A stretch of 43,929 bases of DNA from Neobacillus jeddahensis (lineage in GTDB: Bacteria > Bacillota > Bacilli > Bacillales > Cytobacillaceae), in assembly GCF_000612625.1 (NCBI RefSeq), contig NZ_CCAS010000036.1, forward strand, positions 1-43,929, written 5' to 3'. Each line of letters begins with the position of its first letter. Position 1 is the first letter of the stretch. The position numbers and the translations under genes are program-made. The notes under the pieces were generated by a model, which saw only the letters and a list, made by a program, of their open reading frames with translations, did no database searches and was not told the DNA's origin. Positions 34,026 through 41,863 of the stretch are shown here, one piece after another.

Positions 34026-35201
34026 ATGAGAAATAAACTTTTTACTAAGTTAGAAGGTTATTATGACGAAATGGTCTCCATCCGCCGCTACCTGCACCAG
34101 CATCCAGAATTATCTTTTCAAGAATATAATACCGCTAAGTATATTCAAGCCTATTATGAAAAGTTGCAGATTGACGTAAAGGGTCATGTCGGCGGCAATG
34201 GGGTGATAGCTACCGTGTATGGTAAACAGCCTGGTAAAACAGTTGCCTTACGAGCAGACTTTGATGCGTTACCAATTCAGGATCAAAAGAATGTTCCATA
34301 CAAGTCATTAGTTCCCGGGGTCATGCATGCTTGTGGACATGACGGTCATACTGCCACTCTACTCGTCCTTGCGAAAACATTATATGAACTTCGGGAAGAA
34401 CTTGAAGGCACCTATGTTTTTATTCATCAACATGCGGAAGAATATGCACCAGGTGGGGCTGCTCCGATGATTGCGGACGGCTGTTTAGAGGGGGTAGATG
34501 TGATTTTTGGTACCCACTTATGGGCAAGTGCACCGACCGGAACAATCCAATATCGAACAGGACCCCTTATGGCCGCTGCTGATCGGTTTGAAATCGAAAT
34601 ACAAGGACAAGGTGGGCACGGGGCCCAGCCTCATAAAACAAAGGATGCCATTGTTACTGCTTCACAGCTCGTTCTAAACCTCCAACAAATTGTCAGTCGG
34701 AAAGTCAATCCAGTGGAATCCGCTGTTGTAACAGTTGCTTCTTTTACAGCTGAAAATGCCTTTAATGTCATTGCCGACAAGGCGAAACTTATTGGGACGG
34801 TTCGGACCTTTAAAGAAGAAATTCGGCAATTTATCGAAGCAGAAATAAAACGGATTACAGATGGCACATGCTATCTGTCTGATAGCACGTATGAGTATAC
34901 CTTCTTCAGAGGTTACCCAGCCGTCGTCAATCATGAAAAAGAAACGGCCTTTCTCATTGATTGTGCGCAGGATGTCCCAGAAGTTGATACCATTGAAGAA
35001 ACCGAACTGCAAATGGGCGGTGAGGACTTTTCCTATTATTTAGAAAAAATTCCAGGGACCTTCTTTTTCACTGGTGCTAAACCCGTTGGAGATCATCCTG
35101 GGTACCCCCATCATCATCCAAAATTTGATATTGATGAAAAAGCGATGTTAATTGCCGCCAAAACACTTGGAACAGCTGCGATCAGCATCCATAACCAATA
35201 A
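34026..35201 (+). CDS. yhaA: M20 family amidohydrolase YhaA
   Basis: 391 aa. Dimetal peptidase-like amidohydrolase that removes acyl groups from amino acids or similar amides. Metal ligands visible in RRYLHQHPELSFQE, HACGHDGH, HQHAEE and near the C-terminus HHHPKFDID; the dimerisation domain (about residues 180-290) has GQGGHGAQPH. ATG 34026 has CGGAGGGAT upstream; 14 earlier in-frame codons are rejected. Sits beside ecsC as in B. subtilis. Exact substrate unknown. Confidence 0.88.
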   Translation: MRNKLFTKLEGYYDEMVSIRRYLHQHPELSFQEYNTAKYIQAYYEKLQIDVKGHVGGNGVIATVYGKQPGKTVALRADFDALPIQDQKNVPYKSLVPGVMHACGHDGHTATLLVLAKTLYELREELEGTYVFIHQHAEEYAPGGAAPMIADGCLEGVDVIFGTHLWASAPTGTIQYRTGPLMAAADRFEIEIQGQGGHGAQPHKTKDAIVTASQLVLNLQQIVSRKVNPVESAVVTVASFTAENAFNVIADKAKLIGTVRTFKEEIRQFIEAEIKRITDGTCYLSDSTYEYTFFRGYPAVVNHEKETAFLIDCAQDVPEVDTIEETELQMGGEDFSYYLEKIPGTFFFTGAKPVGDHPGYPHHHPKFDIDEKAMLIAAKTLGTAAISIHNQ

Positions 35202-35207
35202 GTACGC

Positions 35208-35245
35208 AAAAATCCCCTGTCATCCTAAATTTCAGGGGATTTTTG
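35208..35245. terminator. Bidirectional terminator between yhaA and ecsC
   Basis: Arms AATCCCCTG (35211-35219) and CAGGGGATT (35233-35241), with T-run on the plus strand and A-run on the left. The ecsC stop codon lies in the loop and its last codons form one arm. Confidence 0.88.
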
Positions 35246-35953
35246 TAGTAATCTTAATCGGTAGGCATTCATCGCTGTGTCGCCCAAATGTTTGAGAAGA
35301 TTGTTATTGGCATATGCCCCAACAAACGCACCAATACCTGGCACAAGCTGGAAGAGTTTAGCGAGGTCAATATAATCTCGATATTCTTGTTGAAACTTGC
35401 GCCAATCCATTTCTACAATTTCTTGCTTGCGACTTTCCCAATTTTCAATGTCGGCTAACGTATTCTTACGAATGTCATCACTCGAAAAAGCAAGCTGAAA
35501 AACATGAAGAATAAACAATCTTTCTTCATACTCCTTTGTATTAAATCCATAGATAGACGCTGCTTCAAACAAAAATTTCATTTTAATGGTTAAAAGTAAC
35601 GGAAAGTCAGCAAGACCCAGTAATATTCCACCTGCACCTGTCCCCGCTCCCTCCACTACAGCCGTCTTTTGATAGATAGAAATTTTATTTCGGGCCAGTT
35701 CATCTCGTTCGGCAAGTGTTAACCCTCGTGCCTGATCTTTATTAGTCGTAGCCTGGGAGCCGAATAATGTAGTCTTTACCATTGCTTTGATACTTTCCGT
35801 CAGCATCTCATGCACTTTTTCAGGAATCCATTCATTGATCTTCCCTTGCGCTTTTTTTGAGATACGATTCACCATCCCGGACCGTCTTGTTAATTTTCTT
35901 TTCCATTCTTCAATTTCTTCGTAAACTTTCAGTTCATACTCGTTCAAGGTCAA
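35225..35953 (-). CDS. ecsC: EcsC family protein
   Basis: 242 aa. EcsC domain with a conserved glycine-rich hydrophobic stretch (GAGTGAGGILLGLADFPLLLTIKMKFLFEAAS, given here in parts: GAGTGAGGILLGLADFP then LLLTIKM) and a second one near the C-terminus (LVPGIGAFVGAYANN). Function is not established; it is the third gene of the B. subtilis ecs locus. Start is uncertain: TTG 35953 directly abuts a run of eight G that must act as ribosome site, and TTG 35947 is 6 nt further. A terminator (36008-36039) separates it from ecsB. Confidence 0.82.
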   Translation of the reverse strand: MTLNEYELKVYEEIEEWKRKLTRRSGMVNRISKKAQGKINEWIPEKVHEMLTESIKAMVKTTLFGSQATTNKDQARGLTLAERDELARNKISIYQKTAVVEGAGTGAGGILLGLADFPLLLTIKMKFLFEAASIYGFNTKEYEERLFILHVFQLAFSSDDIRKNTLADIENWESRKQEIVEMDWRKFQQEYRDYIDLAKLFQLVPGIGAFVGAYANNNLLKHLGDTAMNAYRLRLLQKSPEI

Positions 35954-36007
35954 CCCCCCCCATAGTTCATTTTATGCATTCATACGATAAAACCCGCCTA
36001 ATAGTTT

Positions 36008-36039
36008 CAAAAAAAATCCCCTTCGGCGAAAAGGGGATT
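36008..36039 (-). terminator. Terminator after ecsB
   Basis: Arms AATCCCCTT (36015-36023) and AAGGGGATT (36031-36039); minus strand continues with eight T. Implies that ecsC needs read-through or its own promoter. Confidence 0.88.
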
Positions 36040-36045
36040 CCTTGC

Positions 36046-37257
36046 TTATGCTTTTAATCGATTTTTACTGTAATAAAAGACAAATATATAACTAAAGACA
36101 AGACCTATAAGTAATGTCAGAATCGATGTCCCCCATTCACCTTTTATCAAGACAAGTATAGTAAAAATAAAGGCTTGAACCGATAATATCGTCATCAACA
36201 GAAAATGAAATGCGCCCGACTTAAATTTTTGTGCTACAGGGTATAAATCCACCCAGAGTTTATTTTGGTGGTGATTCCATAACGGCAATAATTGAAAGCC
36301 TGTTAGGTATAAAAATAAAACCCCCAGCAAAATTTGTCCCAGACCAAATGAAATAAAATAGATGGCAAGTGCGCCAATAACCGTTAACCGAACAAATAAG
36401 CCTAAGTAATCGGATGAGCGCAAAAAAGCTCGTGAAAACAAATATAAATACGTTTTCTCTTGTATAAATGGAATCTTGCTGATCAACCAATCAAGCCACT
36501 TTCTTCTTTTGACGGTTTCCTTTAATTTCGGCACATCTGTAAACAGATTTGCCAAACGATAAAAGGAAGCCATTCTCTTTTCTTCTTGATCGATTAATTG
36601 ATCCCATTTTAGGCCCATTTTCCTCGTTCTTGTGTGAAAGCTGTAAAAATAAAAAACCATAATCAAAGCAATACACAAGAGGATTAAAAGGTGTGCTTGT
36701 TTAAACAAAAGATATGAAAATACAGCATTCATGAAATAGCGGGCAACCATGTCCCATCTATGTACAGATAAATCAACATAATAATGAATTTTCCACGTGA
36801 CGGCAACATTCCATACTTTAACCATAAGTAACACGATGAAAAACGGGATAAACGAGCCAAACCCACTCCTGCTAACATGTGCATACATCGGCATGAATAC
36901 AGCAAGAACCATTAATAATATGTAGCCTTGTAAAACAACGCTCACTACTCCTGAGCGAAGTAAGTATCCCTTTAACTTATCCTCAAGAGGTAATAAAAAT
37001 ACTTTGTCCGCCTCAAGAAGGAAATTATATGTAGGACTGACCGTAATGAAAAAACCAATGAACACAGCCAAGATCAGCTCCGCTGGGAAATTTGTTGGCA
37101 GCGTTTCAAGCCATTGTTGATAATAAAAGGCTGCTGTTCCAATCAGAAATAATAAAACAATGACCAGATGTCCATTAAAAATATAGCGTAAATATCTGCC
37201 TAAGTCTTTCATCCGACCGCCCGCGCGGTCCCTCCAAAGCTTCTTCTCATCAAACAT
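36046..37257 (-). CDS. ecsB: ABC transporter permease EcsB
   Basis: 403 aa, membrane part of the EcsAB exporter; about eight hydrophobic segments with a long cytoplasmic stretch (about residues 215-270). EcsAB is needed in B. subtilis for normal secretion, competence and activity of the site-2 protease RasP, and may export peptide fragments. AAGGAAG lies before the ATG, which overlaps the ecsA stop by 8 bp, so translation is coupled. Confidence 0.9.
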   Translation of the reverse strand: MFDEKKLWRDRAGGRMKDLGRYLRYIFNGHLVIVLLFLIGTAAFYYQQWLETLPTNFPAELILAVFIGFFITVSPTYNFLLEADKVFLLPLEDKLKGYLLRSGVVSVVLQGYILLMVLAVFMPMYAHVSRSGFGSFIPFFIVLLMVKVWNVAVTWKIHYYVDLSVHRWDMVARYFMNAVFSYLLFKQAHLLILLCIALIMVFYFYSFHTRTRKMGLKWDQLIDQEEKRMASFYRLANLFTDVPKLKETVKRRKWLDWLISKIPFIQEKTYLYLFSRAFLRSSDYLGLFVRLTVIGALAIYFISFGLGQILLGVLFLYLTGFQLLPLWNHHQNKLWVDLYPVAQKFKSGAFHFLLMTILSVQAFIFTILVLIKGEWGTSILTLLIGLVFSYIFVFYYSKNRLKA

Positions 37258-37990
37258 AATTTTCTTCCTTCGTCAATTGAATATACAAATCATCTAAAGA
37301 GGCTGTTGGCATCGAGAATTGTTCTCTTAACTCTTCAAGTGTTCCTTTGGCACGGATTTTTCCTTCATGTAGTATGACAAAGCGATCACAATATTTCTCA
37401 GCCGTAGCCAGAATGTGTGTCGACATTAATATACCTGCCCCATTTTGTTTCATTTTCTTCATCAGGTCGAGCAGCGACTGGATCCCTAGCGGATCAAGAC
37501 CGACAAATGGTTCATCTACGATATAAAGCGAAGGCTGAACAAGGAATGCACACATAATCATCACTTTTTGTTTCATTCCTTTTGAAAAGTGAGCAGGAAA
37601 CCATTTTAACCGCTTTTCCATTCGAAACTCCGATAACAATGGGGTAATTCGTTCCTTATAGGTCGACTCATCAAGCCCATATGCCATGGCAGTTAATTTT
37701 AAATGCTCATCAAGTGTTAGTTCCTCATATAGTACAGGTGTTTCTGGAACAAACGTAAACATTTTTCGATAGGCCTCTTTATTTTCCAGAAATGATAGTC
37801 CATTAATTTTAATCGTCCCACGATGCGGTTCCATTAATCCAATAATATGTTTAATGGTTGTACTCTTTCCAGCACCATTTAATCCAATTAAACCGACCAT
37901 TTCTTTTTCGTTTACTTCAAAAGAAACATCCTTTAATACCGGGTTCCTTGTATACCCTCCAACAAGTTGATCAATCGTTAATAAAGCCAT
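37250..37990 (-). CDS. ecsA: ABC transporter ATP-binding protein EcsA
   Basis: 246 aa. Walker A GLNGAGKST (about residues 37-45), Q-loop equivalent in FVPETPVLYEELT, signature FSKGMKQKV, Walker B LYIVDEPFVGLDP and a switch histidine in MSTHIL are all intact. Very close to B. subtilis EcsA through GGYTRNPVLKDVSF and EFRMEKRLKWFPAHFSKG. ATG 37990 (MALLTIDQL) has GGAAGG 9 nt upstream; 13 earlier in-frame codons are rejected. Heads the ecsAB operon. Confidence 0.93.
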   Translation of the reverse strand: MALLTIDQLVGGYTRNPVLKDVSFEVNEKEMVGLIGLNGAGKSTTIKHIIGLMEPHRGTIKINGLSFLENKEAYRKMFTFVPETPVLYEELTLDEHLKLTAMAYGLDESTYKERITPLLSEFRMEKRLKWFPAHFSKGMKQKVMIMCAFLVQPSLYIVDEPFVGLDPLGIQSLLDLMKKMKQNGAGILMSTHILATAEKYCDRFVILHEGKIRAKGTLEELREQFSMPTASLDDLYIQLTKEENYV

Positions 37991-38164
37991 TTGCAACGTC
38001 CTTCCTCCATAGGAGATTATGGTTAACATTTTATCAAATTCCTATTGATAAAAATAGGGATACAATTTTTGTATATTTCTTTGTATATTTCTTGGAGGAA
38101 CGGACATCATAATATTCGAAGGGGAAACAACTTACTTTGATGAAGAGATTCATCTACATTTGAG

Positions 38165-38454
38165 ATGAGGTGTCTGCTAAAGACAATTTCCTTTCAAACA
38201 AGTGAGCTTCTATTCGTTTCAGAAAAGGGGATGGTTGTTTTGTACAAAGTGCATAGTAACCATTTTGAGTTCTAGTAACACCAACTGTTTATTTAAAAAA
38301 TAAACTTTAAATGAGGTGTTTACCGCAGATCACTTACCTGTTTTTATAAGTTGGGAAAACATATAAAAACACTATAGGGGATGGTCAGCTTGAACAATGA
38401 TGTCTCTTTATAAAAAAACACTCTACGAAAAATGAGGTGTTTATCAAAGAACAC
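38165..38454. repeat. Degenerate tandem units between ecsA and hit
   Basis: ATGAGGTGT occurs at 38165, 38311 and 38432. Units 2 and 3 share 19 of 23 bases from that point. Units 1 and 2 each also contain AGGGGATGGT at nearly the same offset (about 62 and 66 bp), followed by a similar TTGxACAA. Unit lengths are about 146 and 121 bp. Likely an old tandem duplication now diverged; content unknown. Confidence 0.5.
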
Positions 38455-38494
38455 TCCTAAAATGAACGCAAATTTGAAGCAATCCCCTTCGAGA

Positions 38495-38526
38495 GGGCAG
38501 GATTCCATGCGGATCCTGCCTTTTTC
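38495..38526 (+). terminator. Plus-strand terminator upstream of hit
   Basis: Arms GGCAGGAT (38496-38503) and ATCCTGCC (38513-38520), 9-nt loop, followed by TTTTTC. It lies 59 bp before the hit start and has no upstream protein gene on this strand, so it ends either a small RNA/leader transcript or a decayed gene. Confidence 0.75.
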
Positions 38527-38584
38527 TAATTCCAAGATATGTGGTAAAATAATACAAACTATTCTTAAAGGGGTTGTCTCGGTA

Positions 38585-39004
38585 ATGAGTGATTGTATTT
38601 TTTGTAAGATTGTTAATGGTGAAATTCCAGCAGCAAAGGTTTTTGAAAATGAACATGTTCTTGCCTTTTTAGATATTAGTCAAGTGACAAAAGGGCATAC
38701 CCTCGTCATTCCAAAGGTACATAAGGAAAACATATATGAATTGACACCTGAAATCGCCCAAAACCTTTTTGAAGTGGTTCCTTCTATTGCCACGGCATTG
38801 AAGAAAGAATTCGAACCAATTGGTTTAAACACACTCAATAATAATGGTGAATTAGCTGGACAATCCGTATTTCATTTTCACATGCACCTGATTCCACGTT
38901 ACGGCAAAGGAGACGGCTTTGGTGCTGTTTGGAAAAACAATCAAAGTGATTATACGCCGCAAACTTTACAAGACATGGCTGCAAATATTAATAAACAGAT
39001 TTAG
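38585..39004 (+). CDS. hit: HIT family hydrolase Hit
   Basis: 139 aa. Histidine-triad nucleotide hydrolase/transferase of the HINT branch. N-terminal CIFCKIVNGEIPA has the paired cysteines typical of bacterial Hit proteins; the triad is HFHMHLIPR near residue 100. Likely cleaves adenosine phosphoramidates or similar. The reading frame is open upstream to 38432, but MSDCIFCKI is the conserved start; the ribosome site (AAAGGGG, about 11 nt away) is weak. Divergent from ecsA, as in B. subtilis. Confidence 0.92.
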   Translation: MSDCIFCKIVNGEIPAAKVFENEHVLAFLDISQVTKGHTLVIPKVHKENIYELTPEIAQNLFEVVPSIATALKKEFEPIGLNTLNNNGELAGQSVFHFHMHLIPRYGKGDGFGAVWKNNQSDYTPQTLQDMAANINKQI

Positions 39005-39049
39005 CTTGACTTTATTATGTTTTTTGTTAATTATCTGAAAATTTTTTCT

Positions 39050-39078
39050 TTATCAATATTATCGTAATATGCTATAAT
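39050..39078 (+). promoter_or_regulatory. Sigma-A promoter of trpP
   Basis: TTATCA at 39050-39055, 17-bp spacer, TATAAT at 39073-39078. Predicts a transcription start near 39085 and a leader of about 75 nt carrying the TRAP-type triplets. Confidence 0.7.
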
Positions 39079-39105
39079 GATGGTAAGTTTTTCGCTGCAG
39101 GCAAT

Positions 39106-39195
39106 GAGTGCACTGCAGGAGGAACAAATAGCTTAGGATAGCAGAGGAGAGATGAGAATTGAATACAAAAAATTTAGTAGTTTTAGCACTTTTAG
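39106..39195 (+). promoter_or_regulatory. TRAP-type triplet array on the trpP leader
   Basis: GAG/TAG triplets at 39106 and 39119, then an exact 5-nt series at 39129, 39134, 39139 (TAG) and 39144, 39149, 39154 (GAG), i.e. 2-nt spacers; further TAG triplets inside the gene at 39175, 39178, 39184 and 39193. The GAG part is also the ribosome-binding site. In B. subtilis the tryptophan-activated protein TRAP binds such an array on trpP mRNA and blocks translation; the same is inferred here. Confidence 0.75.
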
Positions 39196-39686
39196 CGGGG
39201 ATTGGTGTAGTCTTGCATACGGTCATGCCCAGTTTTCTTGGAATCAAGCCGGATATGATGCTTGCCATGATGTTTTTAGGTATTATCCTTGTACCAGAAA
39301 TAAAAAGTGTCACACTGATGGGCATTGTGACTGGAATATTGTCAGCATTGACAACTGGGTTTCCAAACGGACAGATTCCAAATATGATTGATAAAATCGT
39401 CACTGCATTACTCTTTTTTGGTTTATTTTTACTAATAAGAAAATTCACCAAACCAATTATTTCTGCAAGTGTATTAACAGCAGTGGGAACATTGGTCTCA
39501 GGTACAGTTTTTTTAGGATCAGCCTTCTTATTAGTAGGGTTGCCAGGTCCTTTTGCTGCACTATTTGCAGTGGGTGTTTTACCAGCCATTGTACTAAACA
39601 CTGTCATTATGGTTATTTTGTATCCAGTAGCTCAATCGATCATGAAAAGAACTAAATTATCATCAGCTTCCGTCATTCAAAAATAA
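39159..39686 (+). CDS. trpP: Tryptophan transporter TrpP
   Basis: 175 aa, about five to six membrane segments, YhaG/TrpP family: probable tryptophan uptake protein. Begins MNTKNLVVLALLAGIGVVLH; contains GIKPDMMLAMMFLGIIL and a Gly/Pro-rich VGLPGPFAALFAVGVLP. Start is TTG 39159 directly after a GAGGAGAGATGAG stretch that doubles as TRAP target. Position between hit and scoC matches B. subtilis. Ends in a strong terminator. Confidence 0.88.
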   Translation: MNTKNLVVLALLAGIGVVLHTVMPSFLGIKPDMMLAMMFLGIILVPEIKSVTLMGIVTGILSALTTGFPNGQIPNMIDKIVTALLFFGLFLLIRKFTKPIISASVLTAVGTLVSGTVFLGSAFLLVGLPGPFAALFAVGVLPAIVLNTVIMVILYPVAQSIMKRTKLSSASVIQK

Positions 39687-39699
39687 TGCACGGGATCTA

Positions 39700-39733
39700 T
39701 TAAGAAAAGAACCTCGAGGGGTTCTTTTCTTAA
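39700..39733. terminator. Terminator of trpP, bidirectional
   Basis: Perfect 14-bp arms TTAAGAAAAGAACC and GGTTCTTTTCTTAA, 6-nt loop. Can also serve the convergent small membrane protein gene. Confidence 0.88.
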
Positions 39734-39753
39734 ATTAACATATTCGAATATTT

Positions 39754-39945
39754 CTAGGAAAAATTCGAAAGCAGGAAAGCCAAAAGTAAACAAATCCCTC
39801 CGCCTCCAGCTAAAGCAGCTGCTCTTTTCTTGACTACTTGTTTTGGCGGATAGACACCTGGCCTTTTTAATTCAAACAAAAATTTAATGGTTCCTAAAAA
39901 AAGGATTGCGCTTAAGATAAAAAATGTCACTGTTACCATCTTCAT
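39754..39945 (-). CDS. Small membrane protein, function unknown
   Basis: 63 aa with two hydrophobic segments (about residues 4-22 and 43-60) joined by a basic loop (KRPGVYPPKQVVKKRAA). AGGGGGA lies 8 nt before ATG 39945, and the gene sits neatly between two terminator-type structures, which supports it being real. A GTG three bases earlier is the alternative. I do not recognise the family; B. subtilis has yhaH in this gap, but this protein does not look like it. Confidence 0.65.
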   Translation of the reverse strand: MKMVTVTFFILSAILFLGTIKFLFELKRPGVYPPKQVVKKRAAALAGGGGICLLLAFLLSNFS

Positions 39946-40252
39946 CACTATTGTCCCCCTACAAAATTGAAAATACGAACAATCGTTGTAACTATTTATA
40001 TGATTTGCCGTCCATTCCTATGAACAAGTATCTAAGTAATGAAGATTGCTATTCGAAAACGTCAAATAGTAACTAGAGCTTTTATATCATCATCACTAAA
40101 TTTCGATAATCGCATCGACTTTCACAAAGAAATTTAAAAATCAATATAAGATTTTACTAATTTCTAAAAATTTTGTGAATTTACACCTTTATTAATTTTT
40201 ATTTTATTGGCATAATGATACTAGAGAAATATAAAAGTAGGTGAAATTGGGG
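39946..40252. other. 307-bp divergent intergenic region before scoC
   Basis: AT-rich, no gene seen. It must hold promoters for the small membrane protein (minus) and scoC (plus). An imperfect LexA-like palindrome (CGAAC, 4 nt, GTTGT at 39976-39989) lies 30 bp upstream of the small membrane protein gene. No strong sigma-A pair was identified for scoC. Confidence 0.5.
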
Positions 40253-40828
40253 ATGACAGAGAAACAATATTCGATGAAGGAAGCAATGATTTTTAGTCAG
40301 AGAATTACACAATTAAGCAAAGCATTATGGAAATCGATTGAGAAAGACTGGCAACAATGGATTAAACCCTTTGATTTGAATATTAATGAACACCATATTC
40401 TTTGGATCGCCTATCATTTAAATGGCGCTTCCATCTCTGATGTGGCAAAGTTTGGAGTCATGCATGTCTCAACAGCTTTTAATTTTTCAAAAAAATTAGA
40501 AGAAAGAGGTTTGCTGAAATTTTCTAAAAGGGAAAATGACAAGCGAAATACGTATATTCAGCTTACAGATCAAGGTGAAGAGATATTACTCCAATCAATG
40601 GAATCCTATCAGCCAAGCGGGAATGCCGCCTTTTCTGGTGCTTTACCATTACGGGAGTTATATGGTAAGTTTCCCGATATTATTGAAATGATGGCAATTG
40701 TTCGAAATATTTACGGCGATGATTTTATGGAAATTTTCGAACGTTCTTTTCATAATATTGAAAGTGAGTTCACAGAGAAAGATGGAACTCTAAAAAAGGT
40801 CAAAAAAACGGAACAAGAGCTAGTGTAA
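40253..40828 (+). CDS. scoC: MarR-type transition-state regulator ScoC (Hpr)
   Basis: 191 aa. DNA-binding repressor of extracellular proteases, oligopeptide uptake and sporulation genes in B. subtilis. The winged-helix core (about residues 25-110) is very close to that protein: [56 protein letters not shown] and [14 protein letters not shown]. The end is charged and variable. AGGTGA lies 8 nt before ATG 40253; an in-frame start 12 bases earlier is rejected. Converges with yhaI, 7 bp apart. Confidence 0.93.
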   Translation: MTEKQYSMKEAMIFSQRITQLSKALWKSIEKDWQQWIKPFDLNINEHHILWIAYHLNGASISDVAKFGVMHVSTAFNFSKKLEERGLLKFSKRENDKRNTYIQLTDQGEEILLQSMESYQPSGNAAFSGALPLRELYGKFPDIIEMMAIVRNIYGDDFMEIFERSFHNIESEFTEKDGTLKKVKKTEQELV

Positions 40829-40835
40829 CGAATCA

Positions 40836-41174
40836 TTATAAGTATTTATTAAACTCCTGAAAAAGAGGCTCATACAATTTCTGTTTAAGGCATGCCTTAA
40901 TGACTGCTTCCATCTTCAGGTTAACTGGTAAGGAAGCTAATAATTCGTCAAAAAGCGGATGAAAATATACATATCCTTCCGCTTTTTGTTCTGCTAATTT
41001 CACGCTTAATTGGTCACATAAACAGTAGAAATTGTCAATTTCTTGCTTAGATACCCCGTTTTCAATGATTAACTTATAAAATTCTAGCTTAGGATTACCA
41101 AGCAGAGTCACCAACAGTTTCTGATGATACTCAAGAAGATTAATCCTTTGCAACAGCAAATCCTGTTCAACCAT
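40836..41174 (-). CDS. yhaI: YhaI family protein (DUF1878)
   Basis: 112 aa, soluble, all-helical in appearance, beginning with a leucine-rich stretch (LLLQRINLLEYHQKLLVTLL) that may form a coiled coil. Matches the B. subtilis YhaI position next to scoC and its length of about 113 aa. AGAGGG lies upstream of the ATG. Function unknown. Only 7 bp separate its stop from that of scoC, so the transcripts probably overlap. Confidence 0.82.
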   Translation of the reverse strand: MVEQDLLLQRINLLEYHQKLLVTLLGNPKLEFYKLIIENGVSKQEIDNFYCLCDQLSVKLAEQKAEGYVYFHPLFDELLASLPVNLKMEAVIKACLKQKLYEPLFQEFNKYL

Positions 41175-41462
41175 GTTATCGCCCTCTTTTCGACCCTTTA
41201 CATTACCCTATTTTCATTATTCACCTTTTAAAGTGTAGGGTAAACCTTTTTTAAACATTTTCATCCCAAATCCGCAACAGTCATGTTTTAGATTTGGACG
41301 GGTAGAAAAAAAGTCTAACATTCTTCCAACCTTTTTGACTATCTTTTTTTTGCTTTTTTTGATATTGTATAGAGAAACGTGGATACACCTACTTTTTTAC
41401 CCACAACGAGCTCCACTCTAATTGCTCGTTATCATAGTAAATCATCTGGGAGGGAATCATTG

Positions 41463-41642
41463 ATGATCTCCGTTTTTATTGTCTTCGCTATTTTTATTTT
41501 GTTTTATGTAAATAAAATGACCAATTCTCTCTGCATTCAAAAGGAAATACCTGAAGAAAAACAACATAAGGTATTTCGCACCATTAATGTCCTAATAACG
41601 ATATTACTGATCTCATCATATCTGGAAATTTTATATACATAA
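41463..41642 (+). CDS. Small membrane protein, function unknown
   Basis: 59 aa starting MISVFIVFAIFILFYVNKM. Two hydrophobic segments (about 1-16 and 38-56) flank a short charged loop (IQKEIPEEKQHK). ATG 41463 has GGGAGGG 8 nt upstream, which strongly supports this start over upstream in-frame codons. The leader contains an inverted repeat AACGAGC/GCTCGTT (41405-41430). Converges with the YjcZ-like genes at a shared terminator. Not recognised. Confidence 0.65.
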   Translation: MISVFIVFAIFILFYVNKMTNSLCIQKEIPEEKQHKVFRTINVLITILLISSYLEILYT

Positions 41643-41687
41643 TCCTTTTATAGAGATTATGCGAAATGGTTGATCAAAATGAAAAAA

Positions 41688-41720
41688 GCGAAGCGATGAG
41701 TTTATCTCATCGCTTTTAGT
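41688..41720. terminator. Bidirectional terminator, small membrane gene / YjcZ-like genes
   Basis: Arms AGCGATGAG (41692-41700) and CTCATCGCT (41706-41714), 5-nt loop; T-rich on both outgoing strands. Confidence 0.85.
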
Positions 41721-41734
41721 TTTTTCATTTTTTA

Positions 41735-41827
41735 TTAGTAGATCCAAGATGCTCCAATGATAATCAAAAGAATGAAAAGAACTACCACTAAAGCAAATCC
41801 TCCACCGTAACCTGCTCCTCCAGACAT
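41735..41827 (-). CDS. YjcZ-like sporulation microprotein 1
   Basis: 30 aa: a Gly/Tyr-rich start (MSGGAGYGGG) followed by one hydrophobic helix (FALVVVLFILLIIIGASW) and ending WIY. This is the pattern of the YjcZ-type tiny sporulation proteins of Bacillus. GGGGGG lies 8 nt before the ATG. Thirty-six bases after the second copy (41864-41950) and probably on the same transcript. Function is unknown; such proteins are usually made in spores. Confidence 0.82.
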   Translation of the reverse strand: MSGGAGYGGGFALVVVLFILLIIIGASWIY

Positions 41828-41863
41828 GTATGTTTCCCCCCTTTCAAGCTTGATTCTATTCCA

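Larger units (their letters stand above)
37991..38584. other. 594-bp intergenic region between ecsA and hit
   Basis: No convincing gene. Holds the ecsA and hit promoters (not clearly resolved), a 12-bp tandem duplication (TGTATATTTCTT twice, 38070-38093), a GGAGG (38095-38099) with no canonical start codon after it but about 20 open codons from an ATC, three related ATGAGGTGT units (38165, 38311, 38432), and a plus-strand terminator (38495-38526) upstream of hit. Confidence 0.6.

Noticed and set aside
38432..38584. N-terminal extension of Hit by 51 residues
   Set aside because: It would run through a rho-independent terminator and is not like any Hit protein; the conserved start is MSDCIFCKI.
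39754..39945. Assignment of the small membrane protein as YhaH
   Set aside because: Length and two-helix layout do not fit YhaH, which is longer; only the position matches.
39976..39989. LexA-like box upstream of the small membrane protein gene (CGAAC, AATC, GTTGT)
   Set aside because: The right half-site lacks the conserved ending and the spacer does not fit fully; too weak to call an SOS operator.
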